64,000 nt of DNA from Parelaphostrongylus tenuis (Eukaryota; Nematoda; Chromadorea; Rhabditida; Metastrongylidae), in NCBI GenBank assembly GCA_019055375.1, contig JAHQIW010004073.1, forward strand, positions 1-64,000, written 5' to 3'. Numbering within the stretch: position 1 is the first letter of the stretch; each line of letters starts with the position of its first letter. The position numbers were made by a program, and so were the translations under genes. Shown here piece by piece: positions 1 through 12,110 of this stretch. The notes under the pieces were generated by a model. It did not search any database. It had not been told where the DNA came from and saw nothing but the letters and a program-made list of their open reading frames with translations.

Positions 1-154
1 TTGTAGAACGGTAAATCATTCGCAGATTTAGACTGCTGTTTTTGAGGTCTTAGAAAGAAATCTTTCTGTGCACTAAGTAGTACATGAGCTAGAAATATTA
101 CAGAAAAACTAGTTTAAAACATAAAAGTAGAACAGTGAAAAGTTTTGACTTTAC

Positions 155-1107
155 CTTGCTGACAAGGACAGCATGTTAGTCCCAATTCCATGAATGCCGG
201 CAACGTGCCTAGTCGCACTTTTCTCCAGTAGGGCCTCCAGTAGGGCCTCCAGTAGGGCCTCCGGTAGGGCCAGCTACGTACTGACTACCATCAGCTTGTC
301 CGCGCCTAGCCGAGCTCTCTCCAACTTTGTAGCCTGGAACATATCTTGTCCCGCTTTCTCCAGTTGGGCCCACTACGTATTGGCCCCCTCCGCCACCACC
401 TATTCCTCCATCAGGAACAAATTGCCCAAACAGCCAAGTGCCAGGAGCATCTCTTTTTGAACGCGGGACGCCGGATTTGTGTAGTACCTGCATTTCCACC
501 CATATGTCCCGAGCTCGAGTCTGAAAATGAGTTACTTGAATATTTTTGAAAATACTTTCACTTGGTTGCACGCTTTGCTTGCTTGAGTCAGAAGTTGCAC
601 TCAATCACAGTCTGTAAGATTACAATCTCCACAGGAATCACAAATAAATTTCATTGATAACCCTCGTTAATATTCATGGCGTTCTAGATATGAGGGTTTT
701 GTTAACTAAATGAATCTTTATGATAGAGTAACTTAGGAATTTTGGCAGAGTATTGAGTGAGCACAAAGCTTACTATGATTATCTATTCGAAGCTTATTCA
801 AAGTTGGGGTAGCCTTTTTCACTTCAAATAAAGGGTTTTTACATGATCATTGGCTGGCAATGATTTGAGCTCAATGGTGTTGTCGTAAAATGGTAGCAAA
901 CTTTGAAACAAATGAACCAATTTTTAGAAGCACAGTTACCTTGCAGTACTCAGTTTCAACTATAAGGTGGCTCTGGAATGACTGGACATAGCAGTACAGC
1001 ATAGGTAACGTGACAACACTGGCAATAACGGCGACGGTGGACATGACGACGGCGAAGAAGGCGACGCGCCGCATTTGGCGCTGCTCATCTGTCTCTTTAT
1101 GGTCCAT
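155..1107 (-). CDS. Cuticle collagen, 5' part; gene continues off the left edge
   Basis: Structural protein of the nematode cuticle, secreted by the hypodermis and assembled as trimers. Exon 1 (1107-940) begins MDHKETDEQRQ and carries the nematode cuticle collagen N-terminal domain: a conserved VAFFAVV block and a hydrophobic signal-anchor (residues ~15-40) ending with LPMLYCYVQSFQ. The donor after 940 is GTAACT. Exon 2 starts at 520 after TTTTCAG and is in phase 0. It has a subtilisin-type cleavage site RSKR, then WLFGQFVPDGG, a Gly run and GPTG repeats. A CCPCQQG motif ending at 155 with a GTAAAG donor matches the junction before the Gly-X-Y exon of the neighbouring collagen; here that exon lies outside the window. 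The GPTG frame meets TAG at 211-209, and CCPCQQG lies in another frame (see findings), so the gene may need an extra intron or be frameshifted. An in-frame upstream GTG at 1131 is less likely than the ATG at 1107. Confidence 0.85.
225..272. repeat. 12-bp tandem repeat inside collagen exon
   Basis: Four consecutive 12-bp units (ccagtagggcct, the last with one change) encode repeated Gly-Gly-Pro-Thr on the minus strand. A 12-bp unit keeps the frame, so copy-number slippage would change collagen length without a frameshift. Confidence 0.9.
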
Positions 1108-2155
1108 CGTGCAGACCACTGACGGATTCACATCCTTACATGCAATCGTTTTTATAGTCGAACGGCGCTCGTCGTAAGTTAAGATCGGGAATAACTGGTA
1201 TCACCAGCCTGACGAGCACCGCCCAGACAATACTCCGGATGAAAGAAAAGTGGTGAGAGCTGATATCTAATGATATACCAGCGAAAGAAGAAAAAGAAAA
1301 CTCGAGTGTCGCGTCGCTACGATTGACTTCATTAGCGTCTTATTATAAAATGGTTCTGTCGGTTTGAACGGAAATTTACACGTTCAGAATGTCGACACAG
1401 AAAGTTGAGATTAGGGTAAATAAGGGGCGCCGTCTCTAGTTCAACATTCGCCTTCATGTTTTGTGTATTCGTTGAATTGTCGGCCCTGTAAGTCTAAAAA
1501 ACTATGGATTTGATCTTGTGTTAAAATGCTGGGCTAATAATCCAAAGATTTCTATCCTAAATCTGTAAGATCTTGATTGGATAATTAGTGAATCAGAAGC
1601 AATTTCTGAATTGAATTATGAGAAAAGAACTCAGTGTCTTCAAAGTTTGAGACTTACTAGATATGAATAAAGAAAAAACTGCTCATTTACTACTATTTTA
1701 AAACTCTCGATGTTCGATTTTCGAGAGAGTTTTCTCTTCTTAACTAATTTTAAAAGGAGAGTTCGAACAACTTAGGAAGTTATTTAAATCAATAGAGTCT
1801 TGCTTTCTAGAACTATACACTCGTCGTATGCTAAGCTTACTTGAATTACGAATGTGGCAATTTTTGAGTTTCTACTATTTTGTATAAGGAACTTCAAAAT
1901 TAATAACCTCTGCCCATTTAGTTTCGTTGCTGGGTAATGCAATGGAAACAATGGGCTGCTGGTTATTTTTTTCTGATCTTAACCTCCATTATAATGTCTC
2001 AATCAGCAATGTTTCAAATGTTTTAGGCAATTTGAATCATCAAAGAAATGACATTCTTAGATATTACAGTGGCAGCAAAGTAATATATCGCGATTGTCCA
2101 CCATCGTGACAATTTCTGCCCTAATTATCGCTGCCCCGAAAATAAATAGAATAGA
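1108..2155. other. Intergenic, 5' flank of the left collagen
   Basis: AT-rich. No exon, RNA gene or clear repeat seen. It should hold the promoter of the left collagen, but I see no element I can name. Confidence 0.5.
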
Positions 2156-2350
2156 CTTTCATGTAGAGTGGTATTCAAAAACACTTGCGTCGGTTGAGAT
2201 TCGAACCCAGATCTCACTCTTTTCGGGAGCGCATAGTGAACCCCGCACGTTGGTAGTGGACGGTTTCAGCACACGCTCCCGGAAAGAGTGAGATTTGGGT
2301 TCAAATCCCAGCTGACGCATGTGTTTTTGTATACCACTCTACATTATTGG
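2156..2350. repeat. Foldback (MITE-like) element with tRNA-like interior
   Basis: The left arm (from about 2159, atgtagagtggtattc) and right arm (to about 2345, gtataccactctacat) are inverted repeats of roughly 70 bases. The arms contain a B-box-like stretch (ggttcaaatcccagc on plus, its inverse at about 2200) next to an agagtgag block. The same ends recur at 23.50-23.59 kb. Confidence 0.75.
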
Positions 2351-2588
2351 GCACAGTGTAAGATCGTACCACCGCAATATCGCGATCAAATAAAATGAAT
2401 TCTGAGCGTTCATGACTCTTTCATTGTTATCATGTCAAGTAACACACTGTTAGACAGTCATACTTTTTGACACAGGAAATCTCTGCACATATCATTGCAT
2501 TTGTGAGATGTGAAAATTAAAACTTATTGCTAGATTTATTGCACATAGCCGAATAAAAAACACTTGAGTGTTTTTTCGCAACTCCATT

Positions 2589-4350
2589 TTAATATCCAGG
2601 TGGAGTGCGAGGAGTGGGACAGTGGCTGCATTCTCCGTCGGGTCCTTTCGGTCCGACTGGTCCTTGCCCTCCGGGTTCTCCTCTGCGTCCTGGACGTCCT
2701 TTCTTTCCTTGATCTCCCGGTGGTCCTTGTGGTCCAGGGATGACAGACCCGGTACGCCCCTTGGGCCCACGTTCTCCCTTTCGACCTTGTGGTCCAGGTG
2801 GCCCAGGTGGTCCAGGAGGTCCAGTGACATTGATGACGCGACCATCCTCTCCTTTCTTTCCTTTAGGTCCCTGCACTCCTGGCTCTCCACCAGGCCCAGC
2901 GGGTCCAACCATTCCAGGCTCTCCACGACGACCATCGACTCCAGCAAGACCAGGTGAGCCACGAGGTCCCTGAGGTCCTTTCGCACCAGGGTTTCCTGGA
3001 GGCCCAGGTGGACCGGGTGGACAAATTATGCACGGCTCTCCTTGAAGTCCATCAGATGGCTCAATACCACCGTCACGTCCAGCTTTTCCATCGTGACCTT
3101 GGTCTCCATCACGACCGTCTTTGCCATCATCACCAGGTGGTCCAGGAGGTCCAACAGGCCCTTTTAAAAAGATTTAGAAGCAACAAAGCGCAAACAAAAG
3201 CTTGAAATATGTCTCATTACCTTGCTGACAAGTACAGCATTCGGGAGCGGGCTCTGGATTGACAACAGGTCCATACCCACTTTGGGGAGGAGATGGATAG
3301 TTAGACTGAAAATTTACTCTGTTATAGTCTTTAGAGTGTAGTTTCCAAGTAAGAAATCTATTTGAATTAAGCATGGTGCACTTGCCTCAGGATACTCGCC
3401 GCCGCCACCTGCACCACCGTCGGGCACCCACTGCCCGAAAAGCCATCCCCTTTTAGCACGTCCTTTAGGTGCCATTTGGTACATGCTGACGAGCATATCT
3501 CGAGAACGCATCTACAAACAAATTTGTTCGATAAACTATGTATTCAAACCGTCTTAAAATTGAGATTTTATGTTTTATAAATAACTTTACGTTGATGTGG
3601 AACAAATTAGTCAATCATATAAGTGGACTGCAACTATTTCATCATGCACACCTATCGTTAGTCTGTTGTTATGAAGCAGAAATGAGAAAAGTTTTGTGTA
3701 CTCACGCGGCAGAAGTCGGTTTCTGCATTGACCTGGCTCTGTAGAGTTTGTACGTAACTGTAAAGCATCGGAGTGGTGATCGCGGAAGCGATCACGGCAG
3801 CCGTCGACACCGCGACGGCGACGAATGCGATCGAACGCAAGCTGAACGAGTGATTTGGCAAAAATAAATTACCGTTCTAGCTGATTTGAAGTTAAGCTCA
3901 AAATTCTGTGTACGGTGTTCTTAGGTACGTGTAAGTAGCAACATTCTGTAGAATTGGCCATGAACTTCAGTGCGAACCTTGTCCACTAAAGCGTCTTTCA
4001 ATTAAGCTGGTAAAAATTTTACGGAAATCAAATAGCAGTGGTCGTCACACTTCAATAAGGCTTTTCTTAACGTTCAAGGTAATCGAAAAGCTAACATTTA
4101 AATCTTGAAAGCTGTTTAGTTTTACTCCTTCTTCTCAAAATGTGTCAGTTTTAACTAATTTTTTTTTTTAAAATGAGTGTCAATGTCCAAATATAACCTT
4201 CTCTGCGCAATGCGGCCGAACAAAAAAAATTCATTTCCTTATAAGATAGCGAGTGTTATTAGAAAGATATTAGCACCATTGTCAACAGTTCTTATAATAA
4301 TAATCCTATCCGAAGGAAACATACCGCTGATTGTCTTCCTTGTCGTCCAT
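2589..4350 (-). CDS. Cuticle collagen, complete, five exons
   Basis: Structural cuticle collagen, 314 residues, the usual family length. Exons on minus: 4350-4325, 3841-3706, 3511-3386, 3305-3221, 3160-2589; total 945 nt and every junction in phase. Exon 1 encodes MDDKEDNQR, matching MDHKETDEQR of the upstream paralogue, with donor GTATGT. Exon 2 gives the signal-anchor ([23 protein letters not shown]). Exon 3 has the RAKR cleavage site (about residue 75) and [11 protein letters not shown]. Exon 4 ends in CCTCQQ. Exon 5 is the Gly-X-Y domain, about 190 residues with a few interruptions (a PCIICPP cysteine pair, VINVT) and a C-terminal CSHC pair before GY-stop. The third intron (3385-3306) uses a GC donor; the nearest GT donor gives an immediate stop. 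Same orientation as the left collagen, hence a tandem pair. I do not assign a specific col/dpy name. Confidence 0.92.
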
Positions 4351-7300
4351 GGCAAAGCAGGATGGCGACTGTTGATTTTCAGCTGCTTATATGCGGTCGT
4401 ATGCGATAGTGTCCTTGAGATTTAGGTCGGGATCGGTTCCATCACCTTTCAAACGACAATACAGGAGAGATATGAATATGCAAATGCGACGAGAACGAGT
4501 TGCTGCACAATAACAGGGGGGCGATTCTAATTGAATGGTCTTTGTCTATTATAATGACGACTTCTCGACCATTATAGTGCCTTATACAAAAAGATAGTGC
4601 TAAAAACAGTAGTTCTATGACTATGCAGCCTTTAAGATTAGCACTATGATTAACTTAAGGAAGATTATTTGGCTGTTTGAATGCGTCTGTCTTATAACTT
4701 AATTTTCATCATGAATTGAACACTTTCATTTTCAAAATGTTTCGAGCTTCCTTCTGAAAAGGCAGAATTATTTGATCATGCAATGAAATACTTTCCCTTT
4801 TTATCTTACTCAAGTGAATTTGTCTATCTTAATCAATTGACATACTATCTCACAGAGATTGTTGTCTTGCTTTAGGAGGTGGATCCTGTTAAACTCGTGA
4901 AAGGTCACATCACCCTGTGTGTCCTCATTCTGATACCAATTCGGAGAAGTTGAACACATAAGTGATAAATAGTCATCAGTTTTACTTGAATTAAATTACA
5001 ATTGAGCGAGGTTTTCGATATGAAACTATGCGAAAAACCTGAAACATTCCACAAGTCAATGATTCACTGCTGCTCGAAGACAAAACTTGGAAAACGTTTC
5101 TATTCTGATCACCATGAGGAGTTCCACCAAATTCGAATTTTTTTAGATTTGTTGAAATCATATCTAAAGGTGCTTTTCGACTCATCAAGAAGGAATGAAT
5201 TGTCGCAAAAACGCATTTACTCTCGTTCTATTTCAGATTCAAGTACAGAAAGAATAGTTACTACTTTCCCCAAATTTAAATCTTTGGAAAACAAGGAACG
5301 TAACGGCCTCACATGTGACACAATATAAAGCACATATTTCGGCTGTGTAAACTCGCATTGTTTTTCGTAGAGTAGGTTAATCACCCACGTTGAGGAATTT
5401 GTCATTTTCGGCGGAACACCTTCGCAACATTAGTCATGATGTGTGTTTGTGACCCTGCCAACAGAAACTTGTATGCGAAGTTTCAAATTTCTCCTATCTA
5501 CAAAGATGACGACTGCTCCCAGTGAGAGTCTGAGGACGAATGGGTTATTTGTGAAAATGTGTCGTCAAACATATAATAAAACCAGTCCAAGAAAGACGAC
5601 TAATCTATTCAACGTAAAAAAGGACCTCGAAGTAGTGTAATGAGATACGTGACGCGCTTTCAAATAGATGGTGGGTACCCTTGAGGCAGGCAAGCAAGGG
5701 CACCGTCATCTCGAGTGTGCTGAATTATCAATACAAATCCGTTTATATGTAGGGTGCATTTACCTTGCACTGAACTGACTGAATAAAAATATCTGTAGGG
5801 TGCACATATCTTAACATTGAACTGATGGAATAGAAAGACACCGTCTTACAGTTGAGGTTGAATGGCCGAACACGTGTCTAGCACTTTATAAATGCCATAA
5901 TAGATCTGATGAAAGGCTCAAAAAGTGCTGCCAGGATGTGCGACCTATCCTAATACTTCTCCTTGAGTGTAATGATCTCTACACGAGAGATATTTTTGGT
6001 GTATACAGATTTACTTCTAAAACGTTTGTCGAATAAAGCCAAATATGTAGGAAATGCATAAGAACAGTTGTAGGATCACACTCAATAAATAAACTATACG
6101 TGTATTCTAGCCCGTGATCAGTAGGCTCTCAGCAGGCTTTGACTTGCCAAGCAGTAGGAATAGTGGGTAGTGTAATGCTCTCTGTATCCTTCGAAAAAGA
6201 GCCAGTGGATTCACCTAGATCGCCACAGGAACAACTGAAAACATATTGTTGCCGCCTTAGTAAGTTCAACACGAGATCAAGAATGGACAGATGCTTATGC
6301 AAAATTGTAAATTGCTAAAGAAAAAGTAGCAGGTATAATCTCACTTGTGCAACATTTTTTTCGAACCACTGTGGATTGCTACCGTGAGAAACCATTGATT
6401 TTTTCAGTTTATGTACACCACGTCACTCTACGGAGTACAGTCACACAAAAGAAATGATGACGTATCAAGAGATCGATCTTCGTAAATTTCTGAATCAGAA
6501 TCAACATACGTAAATCTCCTAAAATTTTCCTGTCAAGTCAATGCAAGGTTCGTAATTGTGGTAGTATTAGCAGAAAGAGCAGTGTTGTTCACTGTTTGAC
6601 GTTACGGCCACTTAACTTTCTTTAAATCTGAGTGTACGCTGTTTCAGGCTATTTATATGAAATGTGATGATGACATTTTTCCATGAGCATTTATAGATAT
6701 CGGTGGTAAAAAACTTAAGTACAATAAGTTGATCAACGCGCCTAATGCTTAGATCGTCAGGATTAACAAAATAGCAATTACGCATCAACCGATCCACTAG
6801 TTGACTTCTCGCGGTGATTCTAAAAAGAAGAAAACACTGGAGCTTTTCTTGTTTCATTGAAGAAACGATTGTGGATCGTGTGGCGAATAAAAGCACCAAG
6901 TAAAATTTTTTTGCACTCTCAGCCAAGCCATTTGTTTTTCCTAGATCTTCTTTTGTCCCGCCTACTACCTTCTTAGTACAAGCCACTAGAAGATTCTTTA
7001 AGAACAATAGTGCACGAAATTAATATCTATTCTGTTCTTCTCCATCAATTCGAAAGTCCGGGGAAATCTCCAGTTTCGATAAAACTCCCGCTCTTATGTT
7101 GTCTAGGCAGGAACCACGCTTGAGAGATAATTCTCATGAAACGCGCTATGCCCGCGATAAGGCGATCAGGCGATAGAAAACTGACACCAGTTGGTTATGA
7201 CCAATGCTGCATGTTCTCTTCTCTACACGAATGGAGTGAACGATTGATACGTAGGCTGCATTCACAACACTTTTATAACACCACTGGGTATCCTGCTCGT

Positions 7301-7924
7301 AATGTAATAGCAGAATTACTACGGAAACCTTCTACCAATAGTCTGTTCCATGTGATCTTTATTTTCTACAATCTATGCGGAATGAGTTTACTCTGAGCTT
7401 TTTGCTTCTAAGAGAACTGCAAATAATCGGCTTTACCAATCGTAACAGCTTATTATTTGGCAGTGAACTGCTATACTAAACTAAGCTTGTTTCTCAACGT
7501 ATATATGCTACCAAATCACTAATTTTAATGGGCGTTAGAGAAGCGACTGTATGATGCTAAAAAATGAACGGAATTTGATATTTCTGAAAAATCAAGGTTT
7601 TTGGGGGTTTTCAGTGTATATATTTTGTTATTAAAATAAAATGCTTTGATGATGAGGTGTTCTATGAGGGCAACCATAGCTCGAATTGCTCCATTAGGAA
7701 TGCGATCGGACTAATGCGCAGAAATTAAGCAAATTAATGGCAATAACTGGCTTTATTTGATAATACACTGGCAGTCATTACAACCACCTTTGAGACATGG
7801 TGTAGACAATTCACTCCCCCAGGAAATCTAAATCGATGAGAATCATAATAATAAATCATTTATCACAATAATAATAAGTCATTCCCATTAGTTTCTACAC
7901 TAAAGTAATGAACACCAAATTTAT
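4351..7924. other. Long intergenic region, no supported gene
   Basis: ORFs here (for example 5002-5328 plus, 6612-7007 minus) show no recognisable domain, compositional bias or splice context. A 46-bp unit is duplicated in tandem at about 5749-5840 (gtagggtgca and gaactgactgaata blocks). The region includes the 5' flank of the complete collagen. Confidence 0.5.
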
Positions 7925-8590
7925 TAAAAACTTGCTTAACAACACCATTGAAAATATGTGCCATCAGCCTTAACACACTTTGTCATCTCTCAACAATTCA
8001 TGTTCCGCTCATAGAATTCGTCATCCTTAAATTCAAAGAAAGTTGTCAACCATCAACGCAAATAACTGATGTCTCGGATCTTCTTCTTGCTCAGGAAGCG
8101 ACGGAAGAGATAATGGTCAGACGGCGACAAGTCAGGATTGCATAGCACATGATCCAGCAACTGCAGCACGGTTGATTTGTCGAAGGCCGTTTGTGCATCG
8201 CATCCCAATTCCTACTTATAAAGCAGCAAATTGTGACAAAGGCTTCGTTGAGCGACCATGATGCGGCAAGTGGACAAATCTGGTACCAAAAGATAGCTCA
8301 GAAAATTCTGCACAAAGCGGTAATGATTTATTGTCTGAGAGAAGACAAAGAATGTAATCAGGTTGATGGCGCATACTTTAAATAGTGTTGTTAAGCAATC
8401 TTGAATATTTCTGGTTATTGAATTCAGTGTTCATTGCTATAGTGCCAAACACATGAGAAAACCTAATACGGTCGGTAATTGCTCTACTAGAAATACTTCT
8501 GTGGAAGAAGTATTCTGCTGCCAAAGTTGTAACAGGATTTACTTGAAGTTCAACTTCACCGGAATTACAAGACTTGAATATCACTCAAAA
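7925..8590 (-). mobile_element. Mariner remnant, internally deleted
   Basis: DNA-transposon relic. Read on minus, 8160-7930 gives a degraded mariner C-terminus (FLSKKKI..., TTFFEFKDDEFYE-like, ending near GTYFQW). 8590-8210 resembles the outer part of the related copy at 43.88-44.60 kb, with which it shares many blocks (cttaacaacaa, gaaagttgt, aaattctgcacaaagcgg). The catalytic middle is missing and stops are frequent. Confidence 0.65.
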
Positions 8591-8889
8591 GCAAGAAAAA
8601 CAAATCATTCCACTTGAGGAAACAGCATAAACAACTACGAGTACCCATTTCACGAGTATTTCTTTGTTTCCGTGTAATCCCGGCTTATTCTTTTCGTACT
8701 GCGTTTGCACATAAATTCGCTAGAATGGCACGTATATTAATTACTTCAAACTTTTTCTTTTAATTGTTACAATTATAATAAGGAAATTTTTACAACCCAA
8801 TAACATGAACTTTTTGAGGTGCTTTCCACAATATGTTTTATAATTTTGATAAAGCAATAGAAGTATAATATGTCTTATATCATGCCTTG

Positions 8890-9150
8890 CTATAATATAT
8901 CACCTGTACCACCTGTCGTCGCGTTGATCGTCGAGTGACTCAAGCGAGTACTAGCAACATTTCCATTTTTCCTTATCGCGTGCAAGAGTAGCCTAGGGGT
9001 CTCCCTCGCTATAAGGATTCGCTGAGCATCATATATTTCTTGTATAGTTTTCGTGAAAAAATCGGCCCAACGGGTCGGTGGTCTTCATGTAGAGCTCTTG
9101 ATGTTTCGAGGAATCCAGTCGGTAACGGCTCCCGTCCATCAATTGTCGTT
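8890..9150 (-). mobile_element. RTE-type LINE 3' fragment
   Basis: On minus, translation gives a degraded RTE reverse-transcriptase C-terminus: WTGAVTDWIPRNIK, then RPPTRWADFFTK, YDAQRIL and DDQRDDRW. These motifs also close the longer RTE fragment at 13.43-14.76 kb. Dead copy. Confidence 0.75.
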
Positions 9151-10589
9151 GTATATGTGCGTATCTTCTACAAATCATTTTATGGCAAGTGAGTTAGCTA
9201 TGCGGCCGTATTTTACAACTTATACAGGATTAACTACAAATCTGGCAACAAAACCTGAATTAGGAACACAACGATTACTCTACTTTCAGTCAGTTTTGAA
9301 CTTAAGATGCCCTGAACAATCGATAAAGTTTCAGTTGTTTCAGCCACAATGAATCCACGTGCGGATTATCTAAAGAGTGAGGTGTAAGTCATCTAAGACT
9401 CATGTGAAACGTGCACCTTTCAATATTAACCGTAGGCTTCTATGCTACAATATCTGTGCAGAAAGCAGGGAGTGGCTATGCTAAAATCAGAATAAACAAT
9501 TCCAGTTAAAAAAATTTTTTATGAGCTATATCTGTAGGATTCAATTTTTTTCGACGCCTGAAGAAATCCGTTGTGTGAATGGTTAATGCACAAAAAATGA
9601 GTAGTCATCTCTTCAGAGATAAGTAAAGTGGATTGCACTCATTATAGGTGCAGCAAGGCGTAGGTAGTTGTCCCTTGGGGATGTTTTCGCTCTCATATAG
9701 TTTCCTCTTCACTTTTCGCCCATTTGCTACCTGTTCTTCTGGCAGCTATACTAAGTAGCATGCACAGGCATATAAGAATCCGATCAAATTCAAGAGTGTT
9801 GAGTAACATGCAAACTTTGCCCTATGAAGCAACCGTCAAAGCAATACGGATGGAATTCCAAATTCCAAAGGCGAGCTGCGCGGAGCAATTGATCTTTCAC
9901 ATTATCTATGACTGGATTTTAACGTGAGAGTAGCACGTTTCCACTCAAGTTTAGTTTGTGCGGTTGATCTCTATGAATAATCAAGATGCCTATGGAGAAC
10001 AAAACGATGGATGTTTCCAAAAAGAAGTGGTTTCTCTGACGATTGCAACTCGGGTGTCGGGTTTTTTTTTTGCTGAGGTTACGAAAGTGCTCATTTGACC
10101 AAAGTGAAATCGGCCCGCTTTTCAATAAATCTGCAGAGAACAAAAACCATCGAAACTCCATCTATTCTCATGTTAATGAAGCTCTTTTTCTAATTATTTC
10201 CTTTGAAAGGTTGACAAAACGTTGTTGCTAGGAGCTCATTCGCAGGAATTCTTGCTGCTAATTTACTTTACACTTTATTCTAATTCACAGCAATCACCCT
10301 AATGGCGAGTTCCTTAGCCGTTCATTGCTAGTCAGCTTAGGTTTGCAAAGCATATTTATATTATAACTTAAGCTTTCTTTTACTTCTTCATTTCATTTGG
10401 TGATTCTGAGGATATCCAGATTCTATAGTGTTCACAGCCTTTTGAATTGATTGTACGTCGACAAAATTTCAAGTCGTTTGATAATCAGCTCATAATCTTT
10501 AGTCGAGTTATTTTCGGCATATTGTTCTCATCAATTAGATAGGAGATCTCATTCGCGAAGTTCCCGTCAGATTCTACCTTAACTCTTCT
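9151..10589. other. Intergenic, no gene seen
   Basis: Short ORFs only (9724-9927 plus and others), with no recognisable domain or repeat. Confidence 0.4.
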
Positions 10590-12110
10590 GTTTGAGCAAT
10601 GAATAGAGTTCCTCCCTGTCTATCGATCAAAGGCCCTATAACGATGGCATACTCAAATTCTCTGTGAGATATACCATCGGTTATTTACAAGAATTTTCAA
10701 TCCTTTAAGGACAACACGTTTCTCCCTTCAATGAAGCTCTAATAGTCATTTGATAATTTAAATCTTAGCAATCCCAATGTTATACTGTAGCTCTAAATAG
10801 ACCTTTTGGATACGCTATAGCACCAAAAAAATAAGATTACACTCGACGTGTGGACTACCAATTTCGTTATAAAGCTTAAATAAAATTGCACTCGACGTGC
10901 GGAGTTCCAATTTCGTTATGAAGTTTAAATCTCGTTCATTTTGATTGGTATATATGACTTTCAAACGGGCTTTTGAAGAGCACTCTGCAGTGCGCTGTAG
11001 CAGTCAGAAGAAAATTGGATTATGCACCCAGCGCACTTGTTGTCGCCTAACGTATGTGAGTGGCTATGTAGTAATCGCACGGTTAATCGAACGCGTAAAT
11101 CGATTCAAGTCGAGCGCGATTTTTGTCATTGAATTTGGAATTTTTTTCTCCGTTTTCAAAAGATTACACTCTTCTGTTAGTTCCTTCCTGTTTTGTCCTT
11201 TGGAAAAAAAGTGTTTCTTGCTTAAGCAAAACGTTTTTGTAGTCATTTGATAACTAAAATGAGGTGAGTTTGATCATTATGTTTTATACTTAAAATGGTC
11301 TGTTTTTTGCACTGTAACAACCTTAATAAAATGTTTCACATTCAAGCAATTCTCGCCGGTAGAATTTTTTTCCGTAAGCAATCAACAATCATTGGATAGA
11401 GCAAATCTTATCACCTTTAAAAGTGTACGTGGTTTCTGAAGAGAACTTTTTAGAGCGTTGTAGCAGTCAAAAGAAGAATAGGTTTCGCCAAATTGAAACA
11501 CTTTTAATGTCCACATCCTGCTTTGACCTCTTAAAGAAAAGCGTTTTTCTGATTTTTCCCGAAGTGTTGATATCCATCCAAGAGCTAATGTCGTGAAAGT
11601 TCTGAAAGTATACTTGTTCATCAGAATACTATCCTTAGTGAGCTCTAACACCGAAAAAAAAAGAATATCTTTCACACTCAAGCATTTTTCGCTGGCAAAA
11701 GCTTTTTCGCTAGACTTCTGATACATTCGTTAGCGCAAATTTTGAGGATTCCGAAAAAGTAATTGGTTTTTGGAATGAAACCTCAAAGCGCTGCAGCAAT
11801 GAAAAGAAGATTGCGCTTTGTACATAACTAATATGTTGCAAAACTGGGGGCCACTGTTGCAGTTCACTTTTTGGAGTGCAAAACCCGATCTTCTTTTGCT
11901 GCTACAGCGCCCTGAAAATTCCTCTGAATACTCTACTGAAAAGCAACTACATCTCAAAATCGTTGAGATCTGTGCCATCGAATGATTATCGACCGCTTAT
12001 AGAAAAGACTTCATATGGCGAGATTTCTTTGAATGTAGAACGAAATTTCATTTCGACTGTTACAGAGCAAAAAAAAATGAGCCATTCGGGAAATAATACA
12101 CAGTTCGAAT
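10590..12110. repeat. Palindromic satellite-like repeat, copy 1
   Basis: Subrepeats of roughly 200 bases recur: a tcatttgataa / ctttcgaatgatta block, a gctgtagcagtcaaaagaagatt block, a tttcacactcaagc block and a ttttcgctgg-aaagcttttt block. About 11850 the orientation flips (gctgcagcaatgaaaagaagattgc before, gatcttcttttgctgctacagc after). The same composite recurs at 21.4-22.34 kb. A 49-bp tandem duplication (actcgacgtg blocks at 10841 and 10890) lies within. No protein evidence. Confidence 0.7.

Noticed and set aside
1205..1250. CTGACGAG ... GATGAAAG suggesting a hammerhead
   Set aside because: No stem II complement and no stem I or III pairing.
2740..2973. Plus-strand Pro/Gly-rich open frame opposite the collagen
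   Set aside because: Antisense shadow of the Gly-X-Y exon, whose frame, splice sites and cysteines define the minus strand as coding.
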